A stretch of 64,000 nt of DNA from assembly GCA_049297855.1 (NCBI GenBank), contig JBAQVB010000006.1, positions 1-64,000 on the forward strand, in the 5' to 3' direction. Numbering within the stretch: position 1 is the stretch's first letter; each line of letters starts with the position of its first letter. Source of the stretch: CAXYVX01 sp049297855. GTDB taxonomy: Bacteria; Patescibacteriota; Saccharimonadia; Saccharimonadales; Saccharimonadaceae. A program made the translations under genes and the position numbers. The notes under the pieces were generated by a model. The model saw only the letters and a program-made list of their open reading frames with translations, ran no database searches and was not told the origin of the DNA. This document shows positions 62,454-64,000 of this stretch, one piece after another.

Positions 62454-63056
62454 ATGAAGATAGCCAAAAATAATACCCCCCCCCGAGTTTCGGTAGAGAA
62501 TAAGATTGGAGAGGGAGGCAATCAGCGCGGTTTTACTGTTATAGAGGTCGCTCTGGTTTTGGCCATCGCTGGTCTGATTTTCCTTGTCGTTTTCGTCGCT
62601 TGGCCAGCGCTCCAAAATTCGCAAGCGGATACGGCCAGGCGGCAAGATGTCGGGATCGTTATCAGGGCTATTGATTCTTACAGATTGGATGCATCCAACG
62701 GTGGCTGGTTTCCAGCCTGGCGAGGGGTATATCTAAATGGCAACCGCCAGTCGCTTTCCTTTGGCCCCTATCTTCAAGGACTATCCAGCAACACGCAGTT
62801 TGTTTACATTCGCGCGGGTAATAATCCTGGCTCGAATTGGACTTACAAAGATTCTCTCTCGTCTGGAAGCGTAACCAGCAATGCTACTACATCTGATTCC
62901 GTCCCGTCCATGAATGGTATTTCGGTATATACTGGTGCGGAATGTGGAAATGGTCAATCAATGATTGCGCTGGGTGACCCAGCTGTAAATCCGACACATA
63001 TTGCGGTTGTAATTCGATTATCTTCTGGAATTTATTACTGTCAACAAGCCTACTAG
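62454..63056 (+). CDS. Type IV pilin-like protein D, open frame across a C9 tract
   Basis: A 200-residue prepilin. I take ATG 62454 rather than 62442, which lies inside the -10 box. Nine C (62476-62484) encode Pro-Pro in the leader (NNTPPRVSVENKIGEGG). The leader is 26 residues to Gly, followed by FTVIEVALVLAIAGLIF and WPALQNSQADTARRQDVG. The middle is unlike copies A-C. Cys residues near the end (GAEC and IYYCQQAY) probably form the D-region disulfide. This is the only copy whose frame is intact; a change of one C would close it. Confidence 0.88.
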   Translation: MKIAKNNTPPRVSVENKIGEGGNQRGFTVIEVALVLAIAGLIFLVVFVAWPALQNSQADTARRQDVGIVIRAIDSYRLDASNGGWFPAWRGVYLNGNRQSLSFGPYLQGLSSNTQFVYIRAGNNPGSNWTYKDSLSSGSVTSNATTSDSVPSMNGISVYTGAECGNGQSMIALGDPAVNPTHIAVVIRLSSGIYYCQQAY

Positions 63057-63109
63057 GAGTTGGCCATCTATCATCTATCCACCAAAAGCAACGTGAATTT
63101 CACAGAGCC

Positions 63110-63277
63110 TTGATTTTAGCAAAACAATTTGCTACAATATCAGCAGCGTTATCAAAGACAGCGAGCGTCAAGTGAAAATTGGCTCAATTTCTCGCCGAGA
63201 TACAATGATCTTGTAATTTGGTCACGCGAATTTTAACAATTCGGGTTAACAATATTAAATAATCAAAGGAGTAACTG
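63110..63277 (+). promoter_or_regulatory. Promoter and leader of rplJ-rplL
   Basis: TTGATT (63110-63115), 17 bases, extended -10 TG-C-TACAAT (63130-63138). The following leader of about 130 bases is the position where other bacteria have the L10 autoregulatory element. Bases 63245-63262 repeat the last codons of rplA. Confidence 0.6.
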
Positions 63278-63793
63278 ATGGCAATCTCAAAAGAGAAGAA
63301 ATCAACTTTGATTGCTGAATTAAACGAGCTGCTCGCCAGCGCCAAGATGAGCGTGTTTGCGAATTACACCGGTTTAACGGTGGCTGAAACGCAGGAATTA
63401 CGCCGCGCAGCTCGTGCTGACGGTGTCACGATTAAGGTCGTCAAAAACCGCTTGGTACGCGTCGCGATGAAGCAAATCGACGGGTTGAAAGATCTCGACA
63501 GCACGAGCCTCAAAGGGCAGGTGCTATACGCGTTTTCGAACGATGACGAAGTCGTACCGGCCAAAATCTTGGCCAATTTCGCCAAAACGCATCCCGCACT
63601 CAAACTCATGGGTGCATTCAACGCGGATGGCATGATGAACGAGGCCGAAACCGGCACGTTCGCCGCTTTGCCGACCAAGAACGAGCTGATCGCACAAGTT
63701 GTCGCAACTTTGCAGTCGCCGATTAATGACGTGGTTAACGCGCTCAATCCATTGGGATCGTTGGTCAACGCGCTGGAAACGCACGCCGCCTAG
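63278..63793 (+). CDS. rplJ: 50S ribosomal protein L10 (uL10)
   Basis: 171 residues, base of the L7/L12 stalk. VFANYTGLTVAETQELRRAAR and IKVVKNRLVRVAMK are diagnostic; the C-terminal helix that holds L7/L12 follows. AAAGGAG precedes the ATG. Confidence 0.95.
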   Translation: MAISKEKKSTLIAELNELLASAKMSVFANYTGLTVAETQELRRAARADGVTIKVVKNRLVRVAMKQIDGLKDLDSTSLKGQVLYAFSNDDEVVPAKILANFAKTHPALKLMGAFNADGMMNEAETGTFAALPTKNELIAQVVATLQSPINDVVNALNPLGSLVNALETHAA

Positions 63794-63946
63794 CAATCAA
63801 ATTTGTAAATTGTATACAATAAAGTTTAATTAGTATTTGTCAAAAGAGCAGGCCAATGAGCCGCAACCGAGTAATTTTCACGAAAATCGCAAGGTCAACG
63901 TTTATGCGCCGTTATTTTTGATCAATACTAGAAAAGGAGTAAATAC

Positions 63947-64000
63947 ATGGCTGATGTCAAAAAATTAGCTGAGGATCTGACCAAGTTAACGGTCCTCGAA
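63947..64000 (+). CDS. rplL: 50S ribosomal protein L7/L12 (start only)
   Basis: Only the first 18 residues are in the window: MADVKKLAEDLTKLTVLE, the typical N-terminal dimerisation helix. AAAAGGAGT stands before the ATG. It follows rplJ, as expected for the stalk operon, with a 150-base gap. Confidence 0.85.
   Translation, partial: MADVKKLAEDLTKLTVLE

Noticed and set aside
1..64000. UGA recoded as Gly, as in Gracilibacteria
   Set aside because: TGA ends several genes at sensible places (tmk, rpmC, the glycosyltransferase) and does not occur inside conserved genes.
1..64000. CRISPR arrays, insertion sequences or prophage
   Set aside because: No regularly spaced repeats, transposase motifs or phage genes were seen.

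Overview
The window looks like a genome segment from a candidate-phyla-radiation (Patescibacteria) bacterium, most likely a Saccharibacterium (TM7). This is inferred from gene content, not from a database search. The ribosomal protein operon has rpsE directly next to rplO with no rpmD (L30), as is typical of CPR. Many ribosomal proteins carry charged tails. The standard genetic code fits: TGA is used as a stop and does not occur inside conserved genes. Most transcription starts that I can see use one promoter type, a TTGnnn -35 box, a 17-base spacer and an extended -10 box (TGnTAnnnT).

Layout. 1-8190: rpsJ-rpmG, then the rplC-to-rpsH operon. 8200-11600: a P-type cation ATPase and a broken pilin gene, which separate rpsH from rplF. 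11690-13990: rplF-rplR-rpsE-rplO. 14050-22620: two histidine kinases around a tRNA-Glu, a response regulator with a long disordered tail, a pseudouridine synthase and a 1034-residue exported protein. 22550-25734: divergent gltX and secY. 25747-38762: a sortase, an OmpR/histidine-kinase pair, a PAP2 phosphatase, a MacB-like ABC exporter, an FMN reductase, a pilin, an RNA methyltransferase, a UvrD-nuclease fusion and a dihydrouridine synthase. 38935-43313: infA-rpmJ-rpsM-rpsK-rpsD-rpoA-rplQ-rplM-rpsI. 43390-52700: a pilin, trpS, and an alpha-glucan group (GH15, GH57, glycosyltransferase) flanking a TPR protein, a DNA polymerase III delta-prime-like protein and a RluD-like enzyme. 52750-56045: tRNA-Trp, a P-loop kinase, a YgjP-type metallopeptidase and another histidine kinase. 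56081-64000: rplK, nusG and secE on the minus strand with an acyltransferase pseudogene wedged in; then rplA, a HIT protein, tmk, dcd, a pilin, rplJ and the start of rplL.

The most interesting system is a dispersed family of four type IV pilin-like genes, at about 11.0-11.55, 31.7-32.3, 43.5-44.0 and 62.45-63.06 kb. They share a nearly identical N-terminal helix and a two-cysteine C-terminal region, but the middle is different in each. Each has a run of 6 to 9 C on its coding strand. These are the only C or G runs of six or more that I noticed by eye in the window. In one gene (62454) the frame is open. In two genes the run lies in the leader peptide and is exactly one C too long. Removing one C restores a leader of exactly 26 residues before the Gly-Phe cleavage site, the same length as in the open gene. 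This suggests phase-variable pilins switched by slippage in poly-C tracts. Programmed +1 frameshifting and sequence error are the alternatives.

A second theme is leaderless expression. About ten genes begin 7-10 bases after a recognisable -10 box and have no Shine-Dalgarno sequence, whereas the ribosomal operons use strong AAAGGA-type sites.
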